64,000 nt of DNA from an uncultured Flavobacteriales bacterium (GCA_943787535.1 CALSMU010000013.1:142529-206528); one strand, 5' to 3'. Positions 28,391 through 38,629 are shown, counted from the stretch's first letter. A program made the numbers and translations. The notes: generated from the letters alone by a model not told the origin.

Positions 28391-28828
28391 ATGAAGTTAC
28401 CCCGATTTTTAATAGCTACAGTTTTAAGTGCAACCCTAATGTTTACAATCTCATATTATTGGCATGGAGTATTGTTAAATGATTTAGAGCGCATATCTTA
28501 TGACAGAACTTTATTCTTTGGGTTGCTTGGGATTCTCTATATATCGGTTGGTGCAGCATTGTCATTTGTGTTAATGGCATATAAGCCAAAAGAACATAGA
28601 GTTTTTAAACACCTTACGATTGGGATCTTAGCAGGTTTTATCATTTACCTAATTGCTTTTGTGCTGGGCGTCTCATTCCAAGGTGTGGGTATAGAGCATA
28701 CTATTGTAAATTTTACATGGCAAATGTTTGAACAAGGTGCAGGTGGTCTTTCTATTAGTATTTACTATGTCATCGCGCATAGAAGAGAAAAGCTAAGGGT
28801 TTTTGCAGACGTACGAGACGAAGATTGA
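28391..28828 (+). CDS. Small four-helix integral membrane protein of unknown function
   Basis: 145 residues with about four hydrophobic helices (near 7-27, 42-64, 76-96 and 115-130) and a short charged C-terminal tail. No family motif is recognised and no partner is adjacent: it is divergent from the lipoprotein operon and convergent with rarA. A candidate promoter lies directly upstream. Confidence 0.65.
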   Translation: MKLPRFLIATVLSATLMFTISYYWHGVLLNDLERISYDRTLFFGLLGILYISVGAALSFVLMAYKPKEHRVFKHLTIGILAGFIIYLIAFVLGVSFQGVGIEHTIVNFTWQMFEQGAGGLSISIYYVIAHRREKLRVFADVRDED

Positions 28829-28865
28829 TTTAAGAGGAGTAGATCGTATTTGTTCATCTTTGTCC

Positions 28866-30119
28866 TCAATAACCATATTTTCCCTTCCAAATAAAATTCA
28901 AGTACTTTTTTAAGTCCTGTTCACGTTGGTTGTTTTTTGGTTGGTAAATAATTTTTCCTTCCAATTCCTTTGGCAAGAACTCTTGCTTATGCAATTCATT
29001 TACATTTGCCGCATGCGAATAAGCATACTCCTTCCCGTAACCAAGTTCTTTCATTAGTTTAGTTGGCGCATTTCGCAAATGCAACGGTACGGATAAATCT
29101 CCCGATTTTTTAATGATTGTTTGTGCTAATCCTATCGCTTCGTAGGCGGCGTTGCTTTTTGAAGAAGAGGCTAAATAAATCGCACATTGCGATAATATAA
29201 TTCTACTTTCCGGCCATCCAATTTTACTTACAGCTTCAAAACATGAATTAGCCATAATTAATGCGGTAGGATTAGCATTTCCAATATCTTCTGATGCAGA
29301 GATCAGTAATCTTCTGGCAATAAATTTTGGGTCTTCACCACCTTCTATCATTCTGGCTAGCCAATAAACAGCCCCATTGGGATCACTTCCACGTATCGAT
29401 TTGATAAGGGCAGATGCGATATCGTAATGTTGTTCTCCATTTTTATCATACATCGCAATTTTTTGCTGAACATTAGCTAAAACAAAATCATTTGTAATTT
29501 CCTTTTCACCAATTGGTAATGCATTAATTGCAATTTCTAATATATTAAGAAGTTTTCGTGCATCTCCTCCGGATATTCTAAGGAGAGCCTCCGTTTCTTT
29601 AATTTTTATTTTTAACGGCTTTAAAATAATATCTTCAGATAAAGCTCTATTTAATAAACCTTCAAGATCTTCTTTTGTGTGGTGCTTCAGGATATATGTT
29701 TGACACCTTGATAGTAAAGCAGAAATTACTTCAAACGAAGGGTTCTCCGTTGTAGCCCCAATTAAAGTAATTGTTCCTTTTTCAACAGCTCCTAATAAAG
29801 AATCTTGCTGCGATTTACTGAAACGATGAATCTCATCAATAAATAATACAGCATTACCGCCACTAAACATTCCGGTTCCCTGCGCTTTACTAATTATTTC
29901 TCTAATGTCTTTTACGCCACTACTAATTGCAGACAAAGTATAAAAAGGTCTATCCAGAGTTTCTGAAATAATTTGCGCTAAAGTGGTTTTGCCTACTCCT
30001 GGAGGGCCCCAGAATAACATTGAAGGTAAACTGCCACTTTCGATAGCTTTCCTTAAAGGTTTTCCTATGCCTACTATATGTTCCTGGCCTATATAATCAT
30101 CCAATGATTTAGGACGCAT
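28866..30119 (-). CDS. rarA: Replication-associated recombination protein A (RarA/MgsA, clamp-loader-like AAA+ ATPase)
   Basis: AAA+ ATPase acting at stalled forks. Walker A FWGPPGVGKTT, Walker B AVLFIDEIHRF, sensor 1 GATTENPSFE and arginine-finger region ALLSRCQTY are all present, followed by the C-terminal tetramerisation domain ending near KYLNFIWKGKYGY. An open frame extends upstream to 30236, but its first ~25 residues are hydrophobic and non-conserved, and a -7 element lies inside it (30170-30177). Conservation begins at PLAERMRPKSLDDYIGQ, so translation starts either at the ATG 30117-30119 (used here) or a few codons earlier at a non-ATG codon. The exact start is uncertain. Confidence 0.88.
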   Translation of the reverse strand: MRPKSLDDYIGQEHIVGIGKPLRKAIESGSLPSMLFWGPPGVGKTTLAQIISETLDRPFYTLSAISSGVKDIREIISKAQGTGMFSGGNAVLFIDEIHRFSKSQQDSLLGAVEKGTITLIGATTENPSFEVISALLSRCQTYILKHHTKEDLEGLLNRALSEDIILKPLKIKIKETEALLRISGGDARKLLNILEIAINALPIGEKEITNDFVLANVQQKIAMYDKNGEQHYDIASALIKSIRGSDPNGAVYWLARMIEGGEDPKFIARRLLISASEDIGNANPTALIMANSCFEAVSKIGWPESRIILSQCAIYLASSSKSNAAYEAIGLAQTIIKKSGDLSVPLHLRNAPTKLMKELGYGKEYAYSHAANVNELHKQEFLPKELEGKIIYQPKNNQREQDLKKYLNFIWKGKYGY

Positions 30120-30169
30120 CCTTTCGGCTAATGGTATGTTTTGATTCGAAATGATAATAGGACTTTTTT

Positions 30170-30177
30170 CAAAGATA
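30170..30177 (-). promoter_or_regulatory. Candidate -7 element for rarA
   Basis: Reads TATCTTTG on the minus strand, 50 bases upstream of ATG 30119 and inside the non-conserved upstream extension of the frame. It helps reject the distal start at 30236. Confidence 0.45.
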
Positions 30178-30272
30178 AATTTTAAAACTAATAGATAGAT
30201 GTTTATAATTCCAAAAATGGAAAATATTATGAACATGTATAATCTATATTTTTAATAATAATTAATAAAAAG

Positions 30273-31634
30273 ATGAGAGTACATTTTATAGCAATAGGAG
30301 GGAGTGCAATGCATAACCTTGCAATAGCTTTACATTTAAAAGGATATCAGGTGAGCGGTTCTGATGATGAAATTTTCGAGCCATCTAAAGGACGGTTAGA
30401 TAAATATGGTTTACTGCCTGCTAAAATTGGTTGGGATGAAACAAATGTTTCTTCTGATCTAGGTTCTATTATATTAGGAATGCATGCAAGGGAAGATAAC
30501 CCAGAGCTACTGAAAGCACAAAATATGGGTTTGAAAATTTACTCTTACCCTGAATATATTTACGAGCAAACCAAGCAAAAAACACGAATTGTTATAGGAG
30601 GTAGTCATGGCAAAACTTCCATAACTTCCATGATACTGCATGTGCTGAATTATCACAATATTGATCATGATTATATGGTTGGAGCCCAGTTAGAAGGTTT
30701 TGAGTGTATGGTGAAGCTTACCGAAAATGCAAAAATAGCAGTCTTAGAAGGTGATGAATATTTAAGTTCACCGATTGATCGGAGACCAAAATTTCATTTG
30801 TATCATCCAAATATAGCGTTGCTTAGTGGTATCGCATGGGACCACATTAATGTATTTCCGACATTTGAGAACTACGTTGAGCAGTTTAAAATTTTCATAG
30901 ATAAAATAGAGCCAAATGGAACTATTGTTTACTGCGTATTAGACGATAAAGTAAAGGAAGTTTCTGAAAAAGCTGCTGTAAATGTTAAACAGATTCCTTA
31001 TGCAACGCACAAGCACAGAATTGAAAATGGTGTTTCGATATTAGAAGATGAAAACGGAATTGAACATGCTCTTGAAATATTTGGCGAGCACAATCTTCAA
31101 AACTTGAATGGAGCACTTTTAGTTTGTGAAGAAGTTGGTGTTACTCAAGCTGATTTTTATACAGCTATCCAAAGTTTTTCAGGAGCTTCAAAAAGACTTG
31201 AGTTAGTGAAAAGGACATCGAATTCAGTAATGTATAAAGATTTTGCTCATTCACCTTCAAAGTTGAAAGCAACTACGCAGGCTTTAAAAACACAATTTCC
31301 AGAGAGAGAGCTGATTGCTTGTATGGAGTTACATACTTTTAGCAGCTTAAATAAAGAGTTTTTAAGTCAGTACGATGGAGCTATGAAAAATGCAGATAAA
31401 GCATATGTTTATTATAGTCCTAAGACTTTAGCTCATAAGAAATTACAGAATCTTTCTCCTGAAGAGGTTAAACAGGCGTTTAATTCTGATAATATAACTG
31501 TATTTACAGATTCGAAAGAATTGGTCGGAAACTTAAAAACCAACAATTGGCACAATAAAAACCTCCTAATGATGAGTAGTGGTAATTTTGATGGTGTAGA
31601 TTTTGCTGCGCTGGGAGAAGAGTTGCTATCCTAA
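30273..31634 (+). CDS. mpl: UDP-N-acetylmuramate:murein tripeptide ligase
   Basis: 453 residues. Mpl joins UDP-N-acetylmuramic acid to recycled L-Ala-gamma-D-Glu-meso-DAP in cell-wall recycling. The N-terminal Rossmann part begins HFIAIGGSAMHNLAIAL, the ATP loop is GGSHGKTS (109-116), and the central domain carries EGDEYLSSPID and ALLSGIAWDHINVFPT, which distinguish Mpl from MurC. The C-terminal Mur ligase domain contains the FAHSPSKLKAT stretch. The length fits the family. Its end overlaps the convergent DUF4199 gene by nine bases. Confidence 0.9.
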   Translation: MRVHFIAIGGSAMHNLAIALHLKGYQVSGSDDEIFEPSKGRLDKYGLLPAKIGWDETNVSSDLGSIILGMHAREDNPELLKAQNMGLKIYSYPEYIYEQTKQKTRIVIGGSHGKTSITSMILHVLNYHNIDHDYMVGAQLEGFECMVKLTENAKIAVLEGDEYLSSPIDRRPKFHLYHPNIALLSGIAWDHINVFPTFENYVEQFKIFIDKIEPNGTIVYCVLDDKVKEVSEKAAVNVKQIPYATHKHRIENGVSILEDENGIEHALEIFGEHNLQNLNGALLVCEEVGVTQADFYTAIQSFSGASKRLELVKRTSNSVMYKDFAHSPSKLKATTQALKTQFPERELIACMELHTFSSLNKEFLSQYDGAMKNADKAYVYYSPKTLAHKKLQNLSPEEVKQAFNSDNITVFTDSKELVGNLKTNNWHNKNLLMMSSGNFDGVDFAALGEELLS

Positions 31635-32192
31635 CTTGGCAAGTATAAGCCTATTAAAAGCTGTTACTAGAAAGGAGTAAAACATTCCTAAGACTAGTAA
31701 TGCTAATAACGTCATGAGGAATACGTTGTTTGGATTAAGCAACATGTTTATCCCTTCTTGTTCATTATCTCTTATGTCTTCAGAAGATTTTCCGTAGAAC
31801 ATATCAGGATTGTCAAGTATCTTTTTATCAACATCTTCACTGAATTGTTTCGTTTCTGTAGCTGCAATCCATTGCTGCCTTCGAATCTCTGGGTATTCAG
31901 GGTCAATCCATTTGTAATAAATCAAAACAAAAGAAGCAATTGTTAAAGCGTATATAGCACTTGTTTTTATACCGGTTTTAAGGTCGATAACAATACTAAC
32001 TCCTTCGTGCTTTTTCTTGTTGAAATTGGAAACAATACTGATCCCAACAGCAAGTAATAAACAAAGTGTATTTACCCCAAAGGCAATAACATGGACATTA
32101 GGGTCGTGGCTATATCCGGCCAAAACAATTCCAATCTCGATAGCCATATAAATTCCGGCCCAAATTAACGCTGTTTTGATTTCGTGACGCAT
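31626..32192 (-). CDS. DUF4199 family membrane protein
   Basis: 188 residues with about four transmembrane segments (near 7-26, 34-54, 76-94 and 155-180) and a soluble loop between the last two. The overall pattern matches DUF4199, a Bacteroidota-specific family of unknown function. It lies downstream of rho on the same strand but behind the rho terminator hairpin, so it probably has its own promoter. Confidence 0.8.
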   Translation of the reverse strand: MRHEIKTALIWAGIYMAIEIGIVLAGYSHDPNVHVIAFGVNTLCLLLAVGISIVSNFNKKKHEGVSIVIDLKTGIKTSAIYALTIASFVLIYYKWIDPEYPEIRRQQWIAATETKQFSEDVDKKILDNPDMFYGKSSEDIRDNEQEGINMLLNPNNVFLMTLLALLVLGMFYSFLVTAFNRLILAKLG

Positions 32193-32204
32193 AGGTATGA
32201 AAAG

Positions 32205-32232
32205 AAACGGTTGCTAAAAAAAGCAACCGTTT
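32205..32232 (-). terminator. Terminator hairpin after rho
   Basis: A perfect 10-bp stem (32205-32214 with 32223-32232) around an eight-base A/T loop, 11 bases beyond the rho stop in its direction of transcription. It is followed on the minus strand by a pyrimidine-rich TTTCTTTT-like tail. Confidence 0.75.
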
Positions 32233-32242
32233 TATTAATTTA

Positions 32243-33820
32243 TTATCCATTCATTGATACCAAGAACTCTTCGTTGCTCTTCGTGTTATGAATTCTATCC
32301 TTCATAAATTCCATCGCTTCAAGAGGTTTCATATCCGCAAGGTACTTTCTCAATAGCCAAATACGTTGAAGAGTTTCTTTATCGTATAATAAATCTTCTC
32401 TTCTTGTTCCAGATGTTAGAATGTCAATTGCCGGAAATATTCTGCGATTAGCTATTTTTCTATCCAATTGTAATTCCATATTACCTGTACCTTTAAATTC
32501 TTCAAAGATAACTTCGTCCATTTTAGATCCGGTTTCTGTTAGCGCGGTAGCAAGGATTGTTAAAGAACCTCCGTTTTCAATTTTTCTAGCTGCTCCAAAA
32601 AATCTTTTTGGTTTGTGCAATGCATTTGCATCAACACCACCGGTAAGAACTTTTCCAGACGCTGGCATTACAGTATTGTAAGCTCTTGCTAAACGCGTAA
32701 TAGAATCCAATAAAATGCAAACATCATGTCCACACTCAACCATTCTTTTCGCTTTTTCAAGAACAATATTAGCCACCTTTACATGTCTATCTGCAGGTTC
32801 ATCAAATGTTGAAGCAATTACTTCTGCATTTACACTTCTTTGCATATCGGTTACCTCTTCTGGTCGTTCATCTATTAATAGAACCATCAAGTAGGTTTCA
32901 GGATGATTAGCTGCAATTGCATTTGCAACGTCTTTTAATAGAACAGTTTTACCCGTTTTTGGCTGTGCTACAATCATTCCTCTTTGGCCTTTACCAATAG
33001 GTGCAAATAAATCCATTATTCGCGTAGATATTGATTCTTTTGAGTGCCCTGTTAACTTAAATTTCTCAGAAGGAAATAAAGGAGTCAAATATTGAAATGG
33101 AACCCTGTCTCTAATGAATTCAGGAGTTCTACCATTAATTTTTTCTACGTTTATCAGAGGAAAGTATCTTTCACCTTCTTTTGGAGGTCTTACTCCACCT
33201 CTAATTGTATCGCCTGTTTTCAATCCAAATAATTTAATTTGAGATTGAGAAACATAAACATCATCAGGTGATGATAAATAGTGATAATCAGATGATCTTA
33301 AAAAGCCATATCCATCCGGCATAATTTCTAAAACACCTTCACTAATAACTATTCCATCAAAATTATATCCATGTTCAACAGCTGGATCTTTTCTTGATGG
33401 TCGGTTTTCATTCCTCTTTGGATTATTCTGTTTGTTTCTACCGTTCTTGTCCCCTGGCCTTGAAACTGGGTTAGGTCTAGACGGGTCGTCTCTTTTAGCC
33501 ATTGACTCACTAATTTCAATAACTACTTCTTCTTTTGAAGGTGAATTTTTCTCCTTTGTTTCTTTTGGTTTTTCTTCAGACTTATGAATGTCTACCTTGT
33601 TTTTCGGCCTATTGTTAGCGGGTCTTTTATGTGCTGGTTTTTTGTCAGTTTTAACCGTTTCTTTCCTTTCTTCTTTGGGAGGGTTAATAGCTTGCTCGTC
33701 TAAAATTTTATAAACAAGTTCTTGCTTTTTTAATTTATCAAATTTTGTAAGATTTAGCTTTTCAGCTATGTCTTTTAATTCACCAACTTTTTTGTTGTTC
33801 AAATCTAAAATGTCGTACAT
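32243..33820 (-). CDS. rho: Transcription termination factor Rho
   Basis: 525 residues. Hexameric RNA helicase that ends transcription. Rho_N SAP-like domain at ~1-45 ([17 protein letters not shown]), then a ~100-residue Lys/Pro/Asn-rich insertion typical of Bacteroidota Rho, the cold-shock RNA-binding domain (~155-230, [15 protein letters not shown]), and the RecA-like ATPase with Walker [21 protein letters not shown] and the Q-loop/R-loop ending [10 protein letters not shown] -7 element at 33927-33934 gives a ~100-base leader. Confidence 0.96.
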   Translation of the reverse strand: MYDILDLNNKKVGELKDIAEKLNLTKFDKLKKQELVYKILDEQAINPPKEERKETVKTDKKPAHKRPANNRPKNKVDIHKSEEKPKETKEKNSPSKEEVVIEISESMAKRDDPSRPNPVSRPGDKNGRNKQNNPKRNENRPSRKDPAVEHGYNFDGIVISEGVLEIMPDGYGFLRSSDYHYLSSPDDVYVSQSQIKLFGLKTGDTIRGGVRPPKEGERYFPLINVEKINGRTPEFIRDRVPFQYLTPLFPSEKFKLTGHSKESISTRIMDLFAPIGKGQRGMIVAQPKTGKTVLLKDVANAIAANHPETYLMVLLIDERPEEVTDMQRSVNAEVIASTFDEPADRHVKVANIVLEKAKRMVECGHDVCILLDSITRLARAYNTVMPASGKVLTGGVDANALHKPKRFFGAARKIENGGSLTILATALTETGSKMDEVIFEEFKGTGNMELQLDRKIANRRIFPAIDILTSGTRREDLLYDKETLQRIWLLRKYLADMKPLEAMEFMKDRIHNTKSNEEFLVSMNG

Positions 33821-33926
33821 GTATTCGTGTTGATTATGTTTTTATGAGAATTTATTCTTAGTGTTATTCTGAATTCTTTTGGGAAAATTGTGTTTACTCG
33901 ATCGAGTACTTTTTGTTAGAACACTA

Positions 33927-33934
33927 CAAACATA
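33927..33934 (-). promoter_or_regulatory. Candidate -7 element for rho
   Basis: Reads TATGTTTG on the minus strand, ~106 bases upstream of the rho ATG. A leader of this length would leave room for autoregulation, as known for rho in other bacteria; no attenuator structure is obvious. Confidence 0.4.
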
Positions 33935-34051
33935 AGTAAAATTATGCATTTCTAGATGACTTTTTAATATTTTTATAGGTTAGATAAATACAAGGATAAT
34001 TTAGTCAGCTGATTTGTTCTTTAATTTCAGAATAACAAAGGATAAAATAAA

Positions 34052-34059
34052 TACCTTTG
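34052..34059 (+). promoter_or_regulatory. Candidate -7 element for the DUF4293 gene
   Basis: TACCTTTG matches TAnnTTTG, 19 bases before the ATG at 34079. Confidence 0.5.
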
Positions 34060-34078
34060 CAACTCAATAATTGCAAAA

Positions 34079-34537
34079 ATGATACAACGAATTCAGACGA
34101 TTTATTTGGCACTTGCCGCGCTTCTGCTAGGTCTAACTTTTGCTTTTCCATTCGCTACTTATGCCTTAAGTCAAGGAGATGTGATATTCAATGCCTATGG
34201 TGTAACGGACAATGCAGAGGAGATAAACACTTTTTTTCCTTATTATATTACTATAGCACTTTCCATGGGGTTAGCATTGTTCTCGATTCTGCAATACAAA
34301 AAGAGAAAACTACAAATTACTGTTGGTCGTTTTGTATATTTACTGTTAGCGGTAACCATTGCTTTTGTATTTATAGATTTTTATTCACTAAAAGGGCAGT
34401 TTGAGATTGATTCTGCCGCTGTTTCTTATGGTGTTAGTATGTTTTTACCTGTTGCTGCATTGCCTATACTATTTATGGCAAATAGAAACATACGAAAAGA
34501 TGAAGATTTAATTAAATCTCTAGATAGATTGCGTTAA
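34079..34537 (+). CDS. DUF4293 family membrane protein
   Basis: 152 residues with four hydrophobic helices (near 7-27, 53-70, 81-101 and 118-136). The N-terminus MIQRIQTIYL and the overall layout match DUF4293, a Bacteroidota family of unknown function commonly encoded divergently from rho, as here. It overlaps the 3' end of the convergent phosphoesterase gene by four bases. Confidence 0.82.
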   Translation: MIQRIQTIYLALAALLLGLTFAFPFATYALSQGDVIFNAYGVTDNAEEINTFFPYYITIALSMGLALFSILQYKKRKLQITVGRFVYLLLAVTIAFVFIDFYSLKGQFEIDSAAVSYGVSMFLPVAALPILFMANRNIRKDEDLIKSLDRLR

Positions 34538-35031
34538 ACTCTTTCTCCTAGTTCAACAACTTCTAAGTCTGTTATCCGTCCATGGTCTAAGGTAAACCTG
34601 ATAAGAGTTCTAACTTTATGGATGCCGTAAATTCCAGCGGCACCAGGGTTCATATAAAGCATTTTCAAACGTTTGTCCATTTGGATTTTACAAATATGTG
34701 TGTGTCCACAAATGAACAGCTGTGGAGGTTTCTGCGTAATTTCACTTCTAATTTTCCAGTTATACACATAAGGTTTTCCTCCGATATGGGTTAACCAAAC
34801 TTCAACACCCTCTAAAACAAATTTTCTATGTTCAGGAAACTCCGCTCTAAGAACATGTCCGTCAATATTTCCATAAACCGCTCTTAGCGGAGCAATTTTT
34901 TTTAATTGGTCTGTTACACGAACATCACCAATGTCGCCGGCGTGCCATATTTCATCACATTCCGCAAAGTATTTTTCATACTTATCATCGAAATGGCCAT
35001 GAGTGTCAGAGATTAATCCAATTCTTTTCAA
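34534..35031 (-). CDS. YfcE/MJ0936-type metallophosphoesterase
   Basis: 165 residues, cytosolic, of normal family length. All metal-binding blocks of the calcineurin-like fold are present: LISDTHGH, HAGDIGD, YGNID, THIGG and CGHTHI, ending with NPGAAG. Such enzymes cleave phosphodiesters, and some hydrolyse cyclic nucleotides; the natural substrate is unknown. It is a single gene convergent with DUF4293. Confidence 0.9.
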   Translation of the reverse strand: MKRIGLISDTHGHFDDKYEKYFAECDEIWHAGDIGDVRVTDQLKKIAPLRAVYGNIDGHVLRAEFPEHRKFVLEGVEVWLTHIGGKPYVYNWKIRSEITQKPPQLFICGHTHICKIQMDKRLKMLYMNPGAAGIYGIHKVRTLIRFTLDHGRITDLEVVELGERV

Positions 35032-35107
35032 TTTTCAACTCTTATATTTTACAGAAACCTTCTATATGTTTATATTAGCGTGAAATTAGAAAAATAGTTA
35101 TTAAACT

Positions 35108-37753
35108 ATGAGATTATTCACTTTTATTGTAGCGCTTTTTATTGGTCTGACTTCTTTCGCTCATCGAGGAGATTTTTTGGCTATTGTTGATGTCGAAATC
35201 TCTGAGACGGAAGACAATTATATTTACTCTTTTAATGTTGAGAATATTAATGCTGTAGAGGTACGTAAGGTGAAAATTGAGTTTGTTGTGAATTCAAAAT
35301 CTGTATTTCAAAAATATTATCCGGTTGTAAAAGCGGACCATAAGTTTTTTTCAGAAAAGTTTATTATTCCAAAAAAATGGATTAACCCAGAGGTGGATTT
35401 AATTCAAATCGAAATAACTGAGATATTTGGAAGAAAAGATGATTGGGGAGGATGGGATAGTCCAACATTTAAACAGAGTAATACACCTTTTTCTGAGTTT
35501 ATTGCTGATGCACCTTGGAGAATGAAAAAAACAGATGAAAATGGTAGTGAAGTGGGAATTCCGGTTCATATGTTTTTACATGATGCAGATGAAGTTGTAG
35601 GAACTAGTCCGCAAATTGATTATATTAATGTTAAAGTAAAGAATGTTGCGGATAATTCATTTGGTTCGGCATTGACATATAATTCATTGAGTACTGCAGA
35701 TTTTGAAAGTTTGTTTTCTACTCAATCTCAACAAAATAACGTCCTTGGAGTTAGAGGATTTAGCCAAGGTGATCTTGTGTCATCCTCTTCGTATACTATG
35801 GATTTCAATAAAGACTCAGATATATTTGGAGGAGATTTTCTAGAGATTTCAGACGAATTTTGGTATTTCACGTTTACTATACCTCCCTCGAGTTTAGTTG
35901 GTTTATCTGATGTAGTTGATATAGAAGTAACCTGTGCATATGATAATTTCACATTTACAGATGATGTAATTCGATTAAGAGTTTTTAGATCTACCGAAGA
36001 CTTACCTGCTCAAGCAAATTATTATCGTGGAGATACGCACCTTCATTCTATGTTTACTCAAAATACAGCCGAAATTGGTCTCTCCCTATCTGGAACGAAA
36101 GAAGCTGCCAAAAAAATTGGATTGGATTGGATTACAACTACCGATCATACTTCAGATTTTGATAATTATGGTGATGAAAATATTAACACAAATTGGGGGT
36201 TGATTAAAGCAGAGGCAGCAGCGTTAAACTTAGAGGATTCATCTTTAATTTATATTCCTGGACAAGAAGTTGCTGTGAATAATTCTAATGGCGATTTAGT
36301 TCACATGTTGGCCTACCCAAGTTATTCATCGGTTTCTACGTTTCCTTTTTTAGGTGATGGTGATGGAGATTTATCAGGAACTTCGAAAACGGTTGATATC
36401 GTAGCAACAGAGTTAGCATCATTTAATGGATTTTCCTATGCAGCTCACCCCTTTTCTACGGCTTCAGAGTTATCAATAACTGTTGGGGGAGGGATTTGGA
36501 ATCTTGGTCACCCTGGATTTACCTCAAACGGATTGGATTTTCCTGAAACCGGAGGGGAAATTATAGCAAATGATCTATCTGCAGCTTCAGATGTTCTTCA
36601 ATTATCAGATGGTAAGTTAATAAAGGATGGGATTAAAGGAGCTCAAATATGGAATGTGAGAAATTCATTAGTTACTGGCGGTGATGCGAATGATCCATGG
36701 GACGTATTAAATATCTCAGATCCTTTTACACAAAATGATACGACTTCTTTTAGTTTTCATATTAAGAAGTTTAGACAAGCACAAGAGGTAACAAATTTTA
36801 TTAATCAACTGGGACTTCAGTTGAAAAACCAGGATGAAAATTATAAAAATTGGAAAATGTATATTTCTGCCGGAGCTGATGCTCATGGTTCTTTTAATTT
36901 TTCAAATACAGATGATTTTTGGGGAGTTGGTGTAGTTGGATCTATTAGTAGCAATGCTGTAGGGAAATTGGCAACAATGGCTTATTCTGAAAATGGAATG
37001 GGGGCAAATGGAGAAAATGTATTGAAAGCTATGTATGAAGGGAATACAACCTTGTCAGATGGACCGATTTTGTCGATAGGTATTAGTGATGATGGAGAAA
37101 ATACTTCCAATGAAATCTTGATGGGTGCGGATGCTATAGTCAATACGCTTTCGATTGATGATTACTATTTTAATATGCATTATACCACAACTGCAGAGTT
37201 TGGTGAGGTTACTAAGGTTACAATGATTGTAGGAACTGAAACAGGAGAAACTAGAAAAACTATTTCACTGGGCTCAACTTCAGGAGATAATGAAGTTAGT
37301 TATACATTGACAGATATATTAGATATGGTGCTCGGTTCAGGAAACACTCCGCAAGAAGAGTATTTTTATGTTAGAGCTGAAATGCAAACATTTATTGATT
37401 ACACAGGGCAAGAATTAATTCGAAGAACGGATTTTGATTTCTTTCACTCTTTCACAAATCCAATTTGGCTTAAATTAAGTGAAGTAACCACAGCAGCGAT
37501 AGAAGATGTTGCAGTCATTGGACCAAGTCCGTTTCGCGAATCGTTTACATTGTATGTGTCTAATCCAGATTTAGAGGAGGTAACAGTTGAAATCTATAAT
37601 GATATTGGTCAATTAGTTTTTCAAGAGGTTAAGGTAATTAATGAAGCTGGAGTTCTATATTCAGCGGAAGAAATCGGTTTATCTATCGGAATGTATACGG
37701 TTAAAGTATATGTTGGTAATCTGAATAAGGTAATAAAAGTCGTTAAGGACTAG
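35108..37753 (+). CDS. Secreted PHP-domain (metal-dependent phosphoesterase-like) protein with T9SS sorting domain
   Basis: 881 residues. Signal peptide ~1-18, then ~280 residues of beta-rich sequence, then a PHP-fold domain starting GDTHLHS (308-314), with TTDHTSDFDNY (344-354), AAHPFS and SAGADAHGSFNF further on; these supply the metal-binding histidines and aspartates. Residues ~810-881 form a T9SS type A sorting domain (IGPSPFRESFTLYV to a final VIKVVKD). PHP domains usually hydrolyse phosphoesters in the cytosol; here the fold is exported across the outer membrane. Whether it acts on phosphate esters or another polymer is unknown. Confidence 0.83.
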   Translation: MRLFTFIVALFIGLTSFAHRGDFLAIVDVEISETEDNYIYSFNVENINAVEVRKVKIEFVVNSKSVFQKYYPVVKADHKFFSEKFIIPKKWINPEVDLIQIEITEIFGRKDDWGGWDSPTFKQSNTPFSEFIADAPWRMKKTDENGSEVGIPVHMFLHDADEVVGTSPQIDYINVKVKNVADNSFGSALTYNSLSTADFESLFSTQSQQNNVLGVRGFSQGDLVSSSSYTMDFNKDSDIFGGDFLEISDEFWYFTFTIPPSSLVGLSDVVDIEVTCAYDNFTFTDDVIRLRVFRSTEDLPAQANYYRGDTHLHSMFTQNTAEIGLSLSGTKEAAKKIGLDWITTTDHTSDFDNYGDENINTNWGLIKAEAAALNLEDSSLIYIPGQEVAVNNSNGDLVHMLAYPSYSSVSTFPFLGDGDGDLSGTSKTVDIVATELASFNGFSYAAHPFSTASELSITVGGGIWNLGHPGFTSNGLDFPETGGEIIANDLSAASDVLQLSDGKLIKDGIKGAQIWNVRNSLVTGGDANDPWDVLNISDPFTQNDTTSFSFHIKKFRQAQEVTNFINQLGLQLKNQDENYKNWKMYISAGADAHGSFNFSNTDDFWGVGVVGSISSNAVGKLATMAYSENGMGANGENVLKAMYEGNTTLSDGPILSIGISDDGENTSNEILMGADAIVNTLSIDDYYFNMHYTTTAEFGEVTKVTMIVGTETGETRKTISLGSTSGDNEVSYTLTDILDMVLGSGNTPQEEYFYVRAEMQTFIDYTGQELIRRTDFDFFHSFTNPIWLKLSEVTTAAIEDVAVIGPSPFRESFTLYVSNPDLEEVTVEIYNDIGQLVFQEVKVINEAGVLYSAEEIGLSIGMYTVKVYVGNLNKVIKVVKD

Positions 37754-37794
37754 TTGAGAATCCATTCTTAAAAGAGTTCTAACACACTTTTTTG

Positions 37795-38535
37795 CTATTG
37801 GACGTATCTTTTAAAGTCTTTGTTTTTATCATACTTAAACGTACAGTTTTTTTGCATTTTTGTTGCTATTTCATCTGTAATTCTGTATACTTCAATTGGG
37901 TCCCAGTTATACAAAAGATCTTCTTCTTGGGCACCACTTCCAATATTGTGAATAACCATAAAACCTCCGTGATTTGGAGATTTTTTGTTACTTACAATAC
38001 CCACATGTCCTGCAGCAATATCCCAAAATACTATATCACCTGGTTTGTAGTTACATACTTTTTCAGGAGTTGATATGTTAGCCCCCATTCTTGTCAAATA
38101 AGTTTGAATATTTTGCGTTCTTCGATGATCTATGTTATTGTCCAGTTTTTTGGTAGTATACTTTTTGTTATAAGCATCATGAGCAATCTTCATATCCTTG
38201 TGAATCAATTCTTGTAAATCAATATCAATAAATCTTAAGGCTCTAATAACAACATCTGTGCAAACACCTTGTTGGTAGCCAGGATCTCCACCAGGATAAC
38301 CAATATTGACCCAACTGCCGTCATATACGGTGTTTTCCTTTAATTGAAAACTTGCATGATGCGCAGTTTTTGCAGCTTCGGTTTGGAAATTACTGGTGTC
38401 ACTTAATTTTATTGGTCCATTTGTGTCCCCTGATTCCAGCCACTGACCTGGTGTAGGTTTCCATAGTGTTTGTTCATCACATGCTACTATAAGAAGATTT
38501 AGTGATAGGAATAAAATTGAAATTATATTTTTCAT
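37795..38535 (-). CDS. DUF1287 family lipoprotein (NlpC/P60-like fold)
   Basis: 246 residues. Lipobox LIVAC (C19) after a hydrophobic start. The DUF1287 core is clear: YDGSWVNIGYPGGDPGYQQGVCTDVVIRALR carries the putative nucleophile cysteine (in pieces GVCTDVV), and FWDIAAGHVGIVSNKK supplies the histidine. The fold is that of cysteine peptidases acting on cell-wall peptides, but activity of this family is not established. The next gene in the same direction, 94 bases upstream, is an L,D-transpeptidase-like protein, which supports a cell-wall role. Confidence 0.82.
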   Translation of the reverse strand: MKNIISILFLSLNLLIVACDEQTLWKPTPGQWLESGDTNGPIKLSDTSNFQTEAAKTAHHASFQLKENTVYDGSWVNIGYPGGDPGYQQGVCTDVVIRALRFIDIDLQELIHKDMKIAHDAYNKKYTTKKLDNNIDHRRTQNIQTYLTRMGANISTPEKVCNYKPGDIVFWDIAAGHVGIVSNKKSPNHGGFMVIHNIGSGAQEEDLLYNWDPIEVYRITDEIATKMQKNCTFKYDKNKDFKRYVQ

Positions 38536-38629
38536 ATTACTTGAATTTGTTCATTTATAGAGTCTCTTGAATTTTAAAATTTTAGGTATATACAAATGCC
38601 GAAAACGTAAATATCGTGCAAAGTATATG

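Noticed and set aside
30120..30236. N-terminal hydrophobic extension of rarA as a membrane anchor
   Set aside because: The extension is not conserved in the family and contains the likely -7 promoter element at 30170-30177.
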